From the NCBI RefSeq assembly GCF_000381025.1, contig NZ_KB905828.1, positions 48,568-112,567 of the forward strand: DNA of 64,000 nt. The letters are read 5' to 3'. This document shows positions 34,679 to 43,762 of the stretch, in pieces. Position numbers and translations under genes: made by a program. The notes below the pieces were generated by a model, which ran no database searches, was not told where the DNA came from, and worked only from the letters and a program-made list of their open reading frames with translations. Source of the stretch: Streptomyces sulphureus DSM 40104. GTDB taxonomy: Bacteria; Actinomycetota; Actinomycetes; Streptomycetales; Streptomycetaceae. Position 1 is the first letter of the stretch. Every line of letters begins with the position of its first letter.

Positions 34679-35092
34679 GTGCACGGCAGGGCAGAGCGCA
34701 GGGCGGAGCCCGTCTCGCTGCTGCGCGCGAGCACGGGAGAGCACCGCGGCGTCGACCTCAGCAAGCAGTGCTCCGCGCGCCGTGCGGCCAGGGTTGTGCC
34801 GCCCGAGTCCGAGGTCCGCAGGGACTACCGCCCCGTCGAGATCCGCTATGCGGACGGGAGTTGGCGCACGGGGCGGATCACAGCTTGGTGGCGGCCCCGG
34901 GCCGCCGACGGGGAGCAGTGGCCCCGGGCCGCCGACGGGGAGCAGCGGCCACCGGTCGCCGAAGAAGGGGACCGACCCGTCGTCGACGGTGGCGAAGAGT
35001 GGTGCGAGTTGCGTGAGGCGGGTGTCCCCGGGACCCGCTGGATGCGGTACGACGCGGCGCGGATCGCCGTCCTCCCGATAGAGGGCACATGA
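34679..35092 (+). CDS. hypothetical protein coupled to LCP gene
   Basis: A 137-residue soluble protein. GTG 34679 follows GGGAGGAG with six-base spacing. The middle has RPVEIRYADGSWRTGRITAWWR, a beta-rich module seen in small Streptomyces proteins of unknown function. A nine-residue repeat (PRAADGEQ twice) comes from a 27-base tandem duplication. The stop overlaps the LytR-CpsA-Psr start (ATGA). Not a recognised family. Confidence 0.6.
   Translation: MHGRAERRAEPVSLLRASTGEHRGVDLSKQCSARRAARVVPPESEVRRDYRPVEIRYADGSWRTGRITAWWRPRAADGEQWPRAADGEQRPPVAEEGDRPVVDGGEEWCELREAGVPGTRWMRYDAARIAVLPIEGT
34894..34947 (+). repeat. 27-base tandem duplication within a gene
   Basis: Two adjacent 27-base copies starting GCCCCGGGCCGCCGACGGGG, differing at one position near the end. 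They encode two copies of a nine-residue unit and keep the frame, suggesting recent slippage. Confidence 0.8.
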
Positions 35093-36453
35093 GCGGCAAG
35101 CGGGCGCGCCGCAACCACAGGAGGGTCGACCGCAGCAGGCGCAATCGCGTCTTCGCCTGGAGCGGCGGCGTGCTCGCGGTGCTCATACTCCTCGCGGGGG
35201 CCGGCGGCGCCTGGGTGTACACCAGCCTCGACGGAAACATCCACTCCGCCGACCTCAGCGACCGGCTCGGCGGCGACCGCCCCGACAACCTCAGCCCCGG
35301 CTCGAAGAACATCCTCGTCATCGGCTCGGACAGCCGCGACGGCGCAAACAGCAAGTACGGCAAGGACCTTGAGACGATGCAGTCGGACACGCTCATGGTG
35401 GTCCATGTCTCCGCCGATCACGAGTGGGCGAGCGTCGTCTCCCTCCCGCGCGACAGCTACGTCCCCATACCCGCGTGCGACCGGGGCAACGGCTCGCAGT
35501 CGCAGCCGCACCGCTTCAAGATCAACGAGTCCTACGCCATAGGCGGTACGACGGGCGACGTCTCCAGCGCGGCAGCCTGCACGATCAAGACGGTCGAGAA
35601 GAACACCGGCCTGCGCATCGACCACTTCATGTCCGTGGATTTCCAGGGCTTCAAGGGGATGGTGAACGCGCTCGGCGGGATCGAGGTCTGCCCCAAGGAG
35701 CCGATAGACGACGAGAAGGCCCAACTGAAGCTGGACGCGGGCTGCCAGACGGTGAAGGACGAGGACGCCCTCGGCTACGTCCGCGTCCGCTACAGCGTCG
35801 GCAACGGCAGCGACACCGACCGGATCGGCCGCCAGCAGGAGTTCATGCGGGCGCTCGCCGAGAAGGCGCAGGCGAAGCTCACCAGCCCCAAGCAGCTCTA
35901 CGACTTTCTCGACTCCGCCACCAAGTCCCTCACCACGGACAAGGAGTTGGCCGGCATCAAGCCGCTCTACGAACTCGCCTCCAAGATGAAGGACATACCC
36001 CAGGACCGGCTGCACTTCGTCACCGTCCCCAACTACCCGCGGGAAGCCGACGTTCCGAAGGACAAGGCGAACCTCGTCTGGCAGTACCCGCAGGCGCCGA
36101 AGCTCTTCTCCGACCTCGCCAAGGACCGCGAGACGGACGAGAAGAAGCTCAAGAAGCAGACGTCGTCCCTCATATACGCAAGCCGCGTGCCCGTGCAGGT
36201 GCTCAACGGAACGGGGAAGCCGGGCGCCGCGGCCGAGGCTGCCGGCCACCTGCGTGCCCTGGGCTTCCCCGTCACCACGGGCAACGCACCGTCGAACGTC
36301 GAGGAGACGGAGGTGAGTTACCCGCCGGGCATGGGCCGCAAGTCCCTGGTGCTGAGCTCCAGGCTCGCCGACGTCACGCCCCAGGAGGACTCCTCCGCCT
36401 CCCCCGGCCACGTCACCCTCGTCCTCGGACCTGACTACGAGCGCGTCGACTGA
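35089..36453 (+). CDS. LytR-CpsA-Psr family glycopolymer transferase
   Basis: A 454-residue protein: basic cytosolic tail, one transmembrane helix near residues 22-45, the LCP catalytic domain and a C-terminal LytR_C domain. LCP hallmarks are NILVIGSDSRDG, SDTLMVVHVS, SLPRDSYVPIP, the Arg cluster in GYVRVRYSVGNGSDTDRIGRQQ, and GGIEVC. LCP enzymes join undecaprenyl-phosphate-linked glycopolymers to peptidoglycan outside the membrane. LytR_C is seen in VPVQVLNGTGKPGAAAEAA. Translation is coupled to the upstream gene. Confidence 0.93.
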   Translation: MSGKRARRNHRRVDRSRRNRVFAWSGGVLAVLILLAGAGGAWVYTSLDGNIHSADLSDRLGGDRPDNLSPGSKNILVIGSDSRDGANSKYGKDLETMQSDTLMVVHVSADHEWASVVSLPRDSYVPIPACDRGNGSQSQPHRFKINESYAIGGTTGDVSSAAACTIKTVEKNTGLRIDHFMSVDFQGFKGMVNALGGIEVCPKEPIDDEKAQLKLDAGCQTVKDEDALGYVRVRYSVGNGSDTDRIGRQQEFMRALAEKAQAKLTSPKQLYDFLDSATKSLTTDKELAGIKPLYELASKMKDIPQDRLHFVTVPNYPREADVPKDKANLVWQYPQAPKLFSDLAKDRETDEKKLKKQTSSLIYASRVPVQVLNGTGKPGAAAEAAGHLRALGFPVTTGNAPSNVEETEVSYPPGMGRKSLVLSSRLADVTPQEDSSASPGHVTLVLGPDYERVD

Positions 36454-36469
36454 CGCGGCGCCGGCGTCG

Positions 36470-37687
36470 TCATCCCTTGACGCACACCACCTGCTTCAAC
36501 CGGGCCACGACCGCCACGAGATCGCGCTGCTGCTCCATCACCTTTTCGATCGGCTTGTACGCCTTGGGGATCTCGTCGACGACGCCGGTGTCCTTCCGGC
36601 ACTCGACGCCCTCCGTCTGCCGGGCTAGGTCCGCGGCCGTGTACTGCCGCCGCGCCTCGCCCCGGCTCATCCGCCGACCCGCCCCGTGCGAGGCCGAGTT
36701 GAAGGACAGCGGGTTCCCCAGCCCCTGCACGATGTACGAGGAGGTGCCCATCGACCCCGGGATGATGCCGAGCTCGCCCGCGCCCGCGCGGATCGCCCCC
36801 TTCCGCGTCACCAGCAGTTCCGCGCCGTCGTACTGCTCCTCGGCGACGTAGTTGTGGTGGCAGGAGACGACCTCGTCGAAGACGGGCTTCGCCTTCCCGA
36901 ACTCCCTGCGCACCGCGTCCTTGAGCAGCGCCATCATCACCGCGCGGTTGTAACCGGCGTACTCCTGCGCCCAGAAGAGGTCGTTCCGGTACGCCGCCAT
37001 CTGCGGGGTGTCGGAGACGAACACGGCGAGGTCCCGATCGACGAGGCCGCGGTTGTGCGGGAGACGCTGGGCCTCGCCGATGTGGTGGTCGGCGAGCTCC
37101 TTGCCGATGTTCCTCGAACCGGAGTGCAGCATCAGCCACACGGAGCCCTCGGTGTCGAGGCAGACCTCGCAGAAGTGGTTACCGGAACCGAGCGTCCCCA
37201 TCTGCTTGGCAGCGCGATCGGCACGGAAGTGCACCGCCTCCGCGACGTCTTCGAACCGCTGCCAGAAGTCTGCCCAACGCGCGGCGGGGAAGGCGTGGAG
37301 CCGCGCCGGATCGACCGGCTCCCGGTGCATCCCGCGCCCGACGGGGATCGCCTCCTCGATCCGGCTGCGCAGCCGGCCCAGGTCCTCGGGCAGGTCCTCC
37401 GCGGTGAGCGAGGTACGCACGGCCGACATGCCGCAGCCGATGTCGACGCCGACGGCCGCGGGGCAGACGGCACCGCGCATGGCGATCACCGAACCGACGG
37501 TGGCGCCCTTGCCGTAGTGGACGTCGGGCATCACGGCGAGCCCCTCGATCCACGGCAGAGTCGCCACGTTGGCCAACTGCCGCAGGGTGTTCTCCTCGAC
37601 CCCTGGCGGCATCCCGCCCTCGTGGGCAGGCGGCTCCCCCCACATCCGGATCGGCACCCGGGCGCCCGGCATCTCGAAGTACGGCAT
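36470..37687 (-). CDS. rtcB: RtcB RNA-splicing ligase
   Basis: A 405-residue RNA ligase that joins 2',3'-cyclic phosphate and 5'-OH ends using GTP and manganese. Motifs: MPDVHYGKGATVGSV, VGVDIGCGM, GTLGSGNHFCEV, LHSGSRNIGK, CHHNYV and SHGAGRRMSRGEAR, which includes the guanylylated-His region. ATG 37687 is preferred over TTG 37696 because GGGGAG sits nine bases before it. No RtcA or archease gene is adjacent. It is convergent with the LCP gene. Confidence 0.94.
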   Translation of the reverse strand: MPYFEMPGARVPIRMWGEPPAHEGGMPPGVEENTLRQLANVATLPWIEGLAVMPDVHYGKGATVGSVIAMRGAVCPAAVGVDIGCGMSAVRTSLTAEDLPEDLGRLRSRIEEAIPVGRGMHREPVDPARLHAFPAARWADFWQRFEDVAEAVHFRADRAAKQMGTLGSGNHFCEVCLDTEGSVWLMLHSGSRNIGKELADHHIGEAQRLPHNRGLVDRDLAVFVSDTPQMAAYRNDLFWAQEYAGYNRAVMMALLKDAVRREFGKAKPVFDEVVSCHHNYVAEEQYDGAELLVTRKGAIRAGAGELGIIPGSMGTSSYIVQGLGNPLSFNSASHGAGRRMSRGEARRQYTAADLARQTEGVECRKDTGVVDEIPKAYKPIEKVMEQQRDLVAVVARLKQVVCVKG

Positions 37688-37868
37688 CGCGCTCAACTCC
37701 CCGTCGGTTTCCCCCTATACCTACCGCAAGCCAATGAAAGGGAAAAAGTTCCCAGAGAAGGCATAACCGCCGGCGAACCGGACGGTCGTACGGAAGGTGA
37801 GGTAGACATTGTGTTCCGCGGCCCCCAGCGGGCAGCAACACGTTTTCGACCGAACCGGGAGGCCATCC

Positions 37869-38807
37869 GTGCAGCGGAGGGCAACGTCGTACGCCAGGCA
37901 CGCGGCACGCACCGCACTCTCCGTCGCCCTCCTCGGCGCCCTCGGGACCGCGGCCTGCACCTCCTCCTCGTCCACTGCCGACGAGGAGGACGCAGCCCCC
38001 GGCCCCTCCGCCTCCACCTCGGCGCCTCCCGGCAAATACCGCACCCTGCCCGAACCCTGCGGCGCCGTACCGCTCGGAACGCTCAAGGACATGCTCCCCG
38101 GCGCCGACGACGAGGACGAGGAGCCCGAGGCGACGAGCTCGCCCTACGAGGGCGAGGCACGCGTCACCTATGACACCGACCGCCGCGTCGGCTGCCGCTG
38201 GAAGAGCGAGGACACCCTCGGATCGCACCGGCTCAGCGTCGACTTCGAGCGGGTCGTCTCCTACGACCCCGCCGTCAGCGACGACGAGCAGGCAGCCACC
38301 CTCTTCGAACGGCGCGCCAACGCCGCCGACATCCCCCCGCCCCCCGACGAGTCGGAGGACCCCGAGGAGACCGCCGACCCCGAGGACTCCGGCAGCCCGT
38401 CCTCCAAGTCCCCCGGCGGGGACGGTAAGGCGTCCGAGTCGGCGGGCGACTCCGCGCAGGACTCGGACCCGCCGGCCGGGGAGAAGGAGTCGGACGAGGA
38501 GGGCAACCCGTCCGAAGAGTCCCCCGAAGAGGCGACGGAGGACGCCGAGGAGGAGGACGGCGAGTCGCTCGCCCCTCGCCATCTCGACGACCTGGGCGAC
38601 ACCGCCTACGTCGACGACGCGCTCGAAACCGGCGACGCCAGCGTTCACCGTGACATCACTCTCGTCTTCCGCACTGCCAACGTGATCGCCACCGTCAAGT
38701 ACACCCGCTGGTCGACGGAGGACACCCGCACGCCCGACAGCCGCGAACTGCAGGACCGAGCGGTGTCGTTGGCCGACCAGCTCACCGGCACGCTCAAGGA
38801 GGACTGA
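37869..38807 (+). CDS. DUF3558-like lipoprotein with acidic linker
   Basis: A 312-residue lipoprotein. The signal peptide ends in GTAACTSSSS with the lipobox Cys near residue 30. The mature domain begins RTLPEPCGAVPLGTLKDMLPGA and has VGCRWKS, the pattern of paired Cys strands in DUF3558 proteins. A strongly acidic Ser/Pro/Glu-rich segment of about 90 residues interrupts the domain. GTG 37869 has GGGAGG upstream. The neighbour at 38975 is a simpler relative, suggesting duplication. Confidence 0.72.
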   Translation: MQRRATSYARHAARTALSVALLGALGTAACTSSSSTADEEDAAPGPSASTSAPPGKYRTLPEPCGAVPLGTLKDMLPGADDEDEEPEATSSPYEGEARVTYDTDRRVGCRWKSEDTLGSHRLSVDFERVVSYDPAVSDDEQAATLFERRANAADIPPPPDESEDPEETADPEDSGSPSSKSPGGDGKASESAGDSAQDSDPPAGEKESDEEGNPSEESPEEATEDAEEEDGESLAPRHLDDLGDTAYVDDALETGDASVHRDITLVFRTANVIATVKYTRWSTEDTRTPDSRELQDRAVSLADQLTGTLKED

Positions 38808-38818
38808 GCGTCCAGGCC

Positions 38819-38859
38819 CGGCCGCCCGGAGAGGAATCCCACACCCCTCCGGGCCGCCG
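38819..38859 (+). terminator. hairpin terminator
   Basis: CGGCCGCCCGGAG pairs with CTCCGGGCCGCCG over 13 positions with one mismatch, twelve bases past the lipoprotein stop. No T-run follows. Confidence 0.65.
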
Positions 38860-38974
38860 AGGAAGGGTGACAGGGCCCCGCCGCCGCCTCGGCCGCGTAC
38901 CGTACGGGCCGTGCCGTCAAGCCACCCCCCTCAGTACGAGTAGCCGAAGAAGTCTTCCTGGAAGCGAAGGAACC

Positions 38975-39670
38975 ATGCACCGAAACGCACCGCGCCACGT
39001 CCGCACCCTTCTCTGTGCGGCCGCAGCTCTCCCCGTACTGCTGGTAACCGGATGCTCCTCGGACTCGGACGGCGACCAGGACTCCGCAGCACCCTCCGCC
39101 TCCGCGAGCGAGAGCGCCGAGGCGCCCGCGCCGGCGAAGATCAAGGAGCTCCCCGACTCCTGCAAGAGCATCAAGAAGAAGACGGTCGACTCGCTGGTGC
39201 CCGGCGCCGAGAACGCGGGCGGCAAGCGGGTCGGCTCGGGCGACGTCGGCGACTTCAATAGCTGCCTGTGGACCGGGCTGAAGAAGTACGACTACCGGCA
39301 ACTCGTCGTCACGATGAAGCGGTTCGACTCCGACGAGTCGCTCGGCAGCGGTGCCAAGCGCGCCGGCGAGTACCTGACGAGCCAGGCCAAGAGCGTGGAG
39401 GACAACAAGGACCTCAAGGGCGCGAAGAAGGCCGCCGTCAAGGGGCTCGGCGACGAGGCCACCAGCTTCAGCTACAAGACCGAGAAGAAGGCCACGAAGA
39501 AGTCGAAGGAGGACTTCCAGGGCCAGCACCTCCTCGTCCGCAAGGACAACGCGGTGGTGAGCGTCGAGTACGAGGGCGCCGGCTTCGAGGGCGGCAAGAT
39601 GCCCGGTGCCGACACCGTGAAGGAGAACTCGGAGAAGGCCGCCAAGGACGCGCTCGCCGGGCTGAAGTGA
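38975..39670 (+). CDS. DUF3558 family lipoprotein
   Basis: A 231-residue lipoprotein. The signal peptide ends LLVTGCSSDSDG with the lipid-modified Cys near residue 27. After a Ser/Ala/Glu linker the domain begins IKELPDSCKSIKKKTVDSLVPGAENAGG and continues with FNSCLWTGL, the two-Cys layout of DUF3558. Function unknown; the family is abundant on actinobacterial cell surfaces. The ATG follows GAAGG. The downstream hairpin isolates the gene. Confidence 0.8.
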   Translation: MHRNAPRHVRTLLCAAAALPVLLVTGCSSDSDGDQDSAAPSASASESAEAPAPAKIKELPDSCKSIKKKTVDSLVPGAENAGGKRVGSGDVGDFNSCLWTGLKKYDYRQLVVTMKRFDSDESLGSGAKRAGEYLTSQAKSVEDNKDLKGAKKAAVKGLGDEATSFSYKTEKKATKKSKEDFQGQHLLVRKDNAVVSVEYEGAGFEGGKMPGADTVKENSEKAAKDALAGLK

Positions 39671-39689
39671 CCGCGGTACACCCCTGAAC

Positions 39690-39731
39690 GCGCCCGCGGC
39701 GCCCCGGCTTGCCCCGGGGCGCCGCGGGCGC
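39690..39731 (+). terminator. strong GC hairpin terminator
   Basis: A perfect 18-base stem (GCGCCCGCGGCGCCCCGG against its complement) with a six-base loop, 19 bases after the DUF3558 stop. It is the strongest hairpin noticed in the window outside the rRNA terminator. Confidence 0.8.
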
Positions 39732-39907
39732 TCCCACGGCACGCATGACGGATCGGTCACAACCCGGCCGACGGAACCTCCGCCTCCGCGCGCTTGGTCC
39801 GGAACGTACGGCGGCTCCCGCGTCCCCGTGCGGGCGGATCGCAGATACCGTCGGACGCGGTATGCCAGTCTGGGCTGGCCAGTTTCCGAGGGTGGGGGAC
39901 AACTCCA

Positions 39908-41677
39908 GTGCAGGCCGTACAACTGACGCGAATACACCGGGTGCTCATCGCGGTGGTGGTCACGGGCGCCGTCGTGATCGCCGCCATCGGCTTCGCCGGG
40001 TCGTTCTCCGCCGTCCGCGATCTCGCCGAGAAGAAGGGGTTCGGGGACTTCGCTCCGTTCTTCCCGATCGGCATCGACGCGGGGATCGTCGTCCTCCTCG
40101 CGCTCGACCTCCTCCTCACGTGGATTCGCATCCCCTTCCCGCTGCTGCGGCAGTCCGCCTGGCTGCTCACCGCCGCCACGATCGCCTTCAACGGCGCCGC
40201 GGCGTGGCCCGATCCGCTCGGCGTCGGGATGCACGCGGTCATCCCGCTGCTCTTCGTCGTCACCGTCGAGGCGGCCAGGCACGCCATCGGGCGGATCGCC
40301 GATCTCACGGCCGACCGGCACATGGAGGGCGTCCGCGTCTCCCGCTGGCTGCTCGCCTTCCCCTCGACCTTCCGGCTCTGGCGCCGCATGAAGCTCTGGG
40401 AGCTGCGCAGTTACGACGAAGTGATCCGGATGGAGCAGGAACGCCTCATCTACGAGGCCCGGTTGCGCGCCCGCTACGGACGGGCCTGGCGCCGCAAGGC
40501 ACCCGTCGAGTCCCTGATGCCGCTCAAGCTCGCCCGCTACGGCATCCCCCTCACCGAGACCGCGCCCGCCGGCCTCGCCGCCGCCGGGCTCGAACGCACG
40601 CCGCACCCCCAACTCACCGCCGCAGCAAGCCCCGACGCGCGCACCGCAGTCGCCGGCAGGGACGGCACCGACCACCGCCCCGTGAGCGGCGGGAACCGTG
40701 AGCCGGAGGCGGCACCCGACCGACCGCCGGCCGCCGAGTCCGCCGTCGCCACGGAACACGCCCGTCGGGACGGCGCCGCTGCCGGGGCCGTGGGAGCCTC
40801 GGCGCATCCTGCCTCCGGAGACGAGCAGCCGGCCTTCACTGCGGGTGCGTCGGCCCAATCCCCTGCGGAAGCAGACCAGTTCGCACCCGAGCCCTTCGCC
40901 CCCGCTGCCGGTGCGGGCGCCGTACCCGACGCGGCCCCCGGCGGGTACGCGCAGCCGGGCGGAAGGACTCCCGAGGTCCGATGGCCCGAGAGTCCGGACT
41001 CCTCGGGCGGTGCTCCTGCGCCCGCGCCGTCGGCCGATCCGTCCTCGCTCTCGCCTCTCCCCCACTCGGCGGGCTCCTCCTGGACGGACGCACCCGCACC
41101 GCCTCGGACGCCCGAGCCCCAGGCAGCCTCCTACGCCGCCGACTCGACGGCCGCACCTCAGGTCACCGTCCCCGTCGGTTCGGGCGGCCGCCGCCGCAAC
41201 CTGACCTCTCCCCCGCACCTCAACGGAAGCCCGGCGCACCCCGGTTCGGCCGACCACACGGCTACGGAGCCACCCCCGCACGCCCGGCAGCCCGAGCTCT
41301 TCCCCGAGCCGCTGCCCGGGCCGAACGCGACCCAGGACGGCGGTGCCCTCCGCCCCGCGGACGGCCAAGCACCGGACCCCGCGCCGCAGCCGGTCGAGCC
41401 ACCCGACGCGCAAGCCGACGCGGAGGCCGAAGTACCCCCGTCGGAAGAGCCGCTCGGCATCCCCGAGGGCGTCGCGCGGGACGACATCTACTACACGGCC
41501 TACCTCCAGTACGCCGCCAACAGCCACGGCCACCCCACCGCGCGCCAGCTCTCCCGCCTCCTCTACGACGAGTTCAACGTGACCGACCGCGACGGCAACA
41601 TGCTCTCCGAGACCTATCTCCGCCCGTACACCCGGGACTTCAAGGAGCGGTACCGCCTGGAGATGGGCATGGGCTGA
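39908..41677 (+). CDS. DUF2637 membrane protein with long disordered region
   Basis: A 589-residue protein. Residues 1-120 hold four membrane helices of the DUF2637 type (VLIAVVVTGAVVIAAIGFAGSF, IDAGIVVLLALDLLLTW), a family that includes plasmid spread proteins. A charged helical segment (RSYDEVIRMEQERLIYEARLRARYG, residues about 170-210) follows, then about 300 Pro/Ala-rich residues, and finally an ordered end (DDIYYTAYLQYAANSHGHPTARQLSRLLYDEF). The last part resembles a winged-helix module. GTG 39908 gives the N-terminus next to the first helix. Chromosomal members have no known function. Confidence 0.78.
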   Translation: MQAVQLTRIHRVLIAVVVTGAVVIAAIGFAGSFSAVRDLAEKKGFGDFAPFFPIGIDAGIVVLLALDLLLTWIRIPFPLLRQSAWLLTAATIAFNGAAAWPDPLGVGMHAVIPLLFVVTVEAARHAIGRIADLTADRHMEGVRVSRWLLAFPSTFRLWRRMKLWELRSYDEVIRMEQERLIYEARLRARYGRAWRRKAPVESLMPLKLARYGIPLTETAPAGLAAAGLERTPHPQLTAAASPDARTAVAGRDGTDHRPVSGGNREPEAAPDRPPAAESAVATEHARRDGAAAGAVGASAHPASGDEQPAFTAGASAQSPAEADQFAPEPFAPAAGAGAVPDAAPGGYAQPGGRTPEVRWPESPDSSGGAPAPAPSADPSSLSPLPHSAGSSWTDAPAPPRTPEPQAASYAADSTAAPQVTVPVGSGGRRRNLTSPPHLNGSPAHPGSADHTATEPPPHARQPELFPEPLPGPNATQDGGALRPADGQAPDPAPQPVEPPDAQADAEAEVPPSEEPLGIPEGVARDDIYYTAYLQYAANSHGHPTARQLSRLLYDEFNVTDRDGNMLSETYLRPYTRDFKERYRLEMGMG

Positions 41678-42019
41678 CCGCGCCCCCTCCCACTCCCTTC
41701 CGTCCGTTGCCGGTCGGAGAGGGCACGCCGGAGAGGCCGCAGCACGACGGGCGCCGTGCACGTCCCGCAGCCGGGTGCCGACGAGGCAACCGGCCGGCCT
41801 CCCGCCCCCTCGGAAGCCGTGTCCCTGACTCCCTCGGGGTCGGGCTGCTGCCCCACGGGCACATCACCACCGCAGGCCCCAGCGCCCACCGCAGGCCCCG
41901 CGACAGCGCACCTCCTCCGCAGCCACGAACCCGGGCGCTTCGGCCCCCGGCCGCCACGCCCCCGCAGCACTCAGTCCGCGGGGGCACCGCCGGCAGCCAC
42001 CGGCGGAGGCGGCCCCGGG
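41678..42019. other. convergent intergenic region
   Basis: About 340 bases between the convergent DUF2637 and lysS stops. A hairpin CCGCCGG/CCGGCGG at 41987-42006 could end lysS transcription. No plausible gene was found; crossing frames are antisense artefacts. Confidence 0.5.
41987..42006 (-). terminator. possible lysS terminator
   Basis: CCGCCGG-CAGCCA-CCGGCGG forms a perfect seven-base stem 14 bases past the lysS stop. It has no T-run. Confidence 0.4.
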
Positions 42020-43762
42020 TCAGCCGCCCAGCAGCTTCCGCACCCGCTCCGCGCCGACCGCCAAGAGCAGCGTGGGCAGCCGCGGCCCCGTCTCGCTGCC
42101 GACCAGCAGCCGGTAGAGCAGGGCGAAGAACGACCGCTGCGCGACCTTGAGTTCGGGGGTCGGCTTGGCGTCCGGCGACAGCCCGGCGCGCACCTTGGGC
42201 ACCCCGTAGACGAGCTGGGTGAGCCCTTCGAGGGACCAGTGCTCGTCGAGCCCGTCGAGGAGCGTCGCGAGGGATGCGCGCTGCTCCTCGTCGAGTGACG
42301 CGAGGAGCTCGGCGTCGGGCTCCTCGCGGACTCTCGTGCGCTGCTCGGCCGGGACCTGGGTGGTGATCCACCGCGCAGCGCGGTCGAGCCGGGGCCTTAC
42401 CTCGTCGAGCGAGCGGACCGGGTGTTCCGGATCGAGTTCGCTGAGGATGCGCATCGTCTGCTCCTCCTGGCCGCCGGTGATGTCCGTGACCGAGGCGAGG
42501 GTGCGGTACGGCAGCGGACGCGGGGTCGACGTCAGCGGGCCGAGCGCCGTCGAGGAGGCGCGGGTGTGCGAGGCGAGGTCGGCCGGCTGCGCCGAGCCGG
42601 AGTCGATCTTGCGCACGAGGGCGTCCCACTCGTCGTAGGTGCGCTGGATCTCCTGGTCGAAGGCGACCTTGAAGGACTGATTGGGCTTGCGCCTGGCGTA
42701 GAGCCAGCGGAGCAGCGGTGCCTCCATGATCTCCAACGCGTCGGCAGGCGTGGGCACTCCGCCCTTCGACGAGGACATCTTCGCCATACCGCTGATGCCG
42801 ACGAAGGCGTACATCGGCCCGATCGGCTGCTCACCGCCGAAGATCTCCTGCACCAACTGCCCGCCGACGACGTACGAGGAGCCGGGCGACTGGTGGTCGA
42901 CGCCCGAGGGCTCGAAGGTGACGCCCTCGTAGGCCCAGCGCATCGGCCAGTCGACCTTCCAGACGAGCTTCCCGCCGTCGAACTCGCTGAGGTGGACCGT
43001 CTCTCCGTGGCCGCATGCGCAGGTGTAGGTGAGAGCGGTGGTCTCGTCGTCGTACGCGGTGACGGTGGTCAGGTCGCGGGCGCAGACGGTGCAGTACGGC
43101 TTGTACGGGTAGTAGGCGCCGGCGCCCGAGCCGTCGTCCTCGGAAGCGGCGCCCGAGCCCTGCTCGGCCTCGGCCTCTGCTGCCGCGTCGGCCGCGTCCT
43201 TCACCTGCTTCTTCTGCTGCTGCTTCTTGCCGCCGGACTTGTCGAGCGTGCGGTACCGCTCCAGCACCGCGTCGATGCGCTCACGCTCGCGCATCGCGAA
43301 GAGGATCTGCTCGCGGTAGGCACCCGAGGTGTACTGCTCGGTCTGGCTGATGCCCCGGTACTCCACGCCGAGCTCCAACAGCGAGGCTTCCATCGCCGCC
43401 TTGAAGTGCGTGCCCCAGCTCTCGTACGGGCTGCCGACCGGAGCGGGGACGGAGGTGAGCGGCTTGCCGATGTGCTCCTCCCACGAGGAGTCGACGCCCT
43501 CGACGCCGGCGGGCACCTTGCGGAAGCGGTCGAAGTCGTCCCAGGAGATGAGGTGTTCGCACGGGACACCGCGCCGCTTGATCTCGTCCGCGACGAGGTG
43601 CGGGACCATCACCTCGCGGAGGTTGCCGAGGTGGATCGGTCCCGAGGGGCTCAGCCCGGAGGCGCAGACCACGGGTTTGCCCGGGGCCCGACGCTCCGCT
43701 TCGGCGATGACCTCATCGGCGATACGGGAGACCCAGTCGGCCTCGTGAGTGGTCTGAGCCAC
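42020..43762 (-). CDS. lysS: lysine--tRNA ligase, class I
   Basis: A 580-residue class I LysRS, the type otherwise typical of archaea and a minority of bacteria. The HIGH-like motif is SGPIHLGNLREV and the KMSKS-like motif is MAKMSSSKGG. Two Cys pairs near residues 225-255 (YCTVCARD, YTCACGHGE) form a zinc site. A Lys/Gln and Glu/Ala-rich insert lies before them. GTG 43762 is taken as start because AAGGAAG lies eight bases upstream; the earlier GTG 43771 is too close to that site. The gene is divergent from argS. Confidence 0.92.
   Translation of the reverse strand: MAQTTHEADWVSRIADEVIAEAERRAPGKPVVCASGLSPSGPIHLGNLREVMVPHLVADEIKRRGVPCEHLISWDDFDRFRKVPAGVEGVDSSWEEHIGKPLTSVPAPVGSPYESWGTHFKAAMEASLLELGVEYRGISQTEQYTSGAYREQILFAMRERERIDAVLERYRTLDKSGGKKQQQKKQVKDAADAAAEAEAEQGSGAASEDDGSGAGAYYPYKPYCTVCARDLTTVTAYDDETTALTYTCACGHGETVHLSEFDGGKLVWKVDWPMRWAYEGVTFEPSGVDHQSPGSSYVVGGQLVQEIFGGEQPIGPMYAFVGISGMAKMSSSKGGVPTPADALEIMEAPLLRWLYARRKPNQSFKVAFDQEIQRTYDEWDALVRKIDSGSAQPADLASHTRASSTALGPLTSTPRPLPYRTLASVTDITGGQEEQTMRILSELDPEHPVRSLDEVRPRLDRAARWITTQVPAEQRTRVREEPDAELLASLDEEQRASLATLLDGLDEHWSLEGLTQLVYGVPKVRAGLSPDAKPTPELKVAQRSFFALLYRLLVGSETGPRLPTLLLAVGAERVRKLLGG

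Noticed and set aside
38645..41761. A 1038-codon minus-strand frame
   Set aside because: Antisense to the DUF3558 lipoprotein and DUF2637 genes, with a repetitive Gly/Arg translation.
41756..42298. A 180-codon plus-strand frame in the DUF2637-lysS gap
   Set aside because: Half of it is antisense to lysS, it lacks a ribosome-binding site, and its Pro/Ala-rich text looks like non-coding GC-rich DNA.
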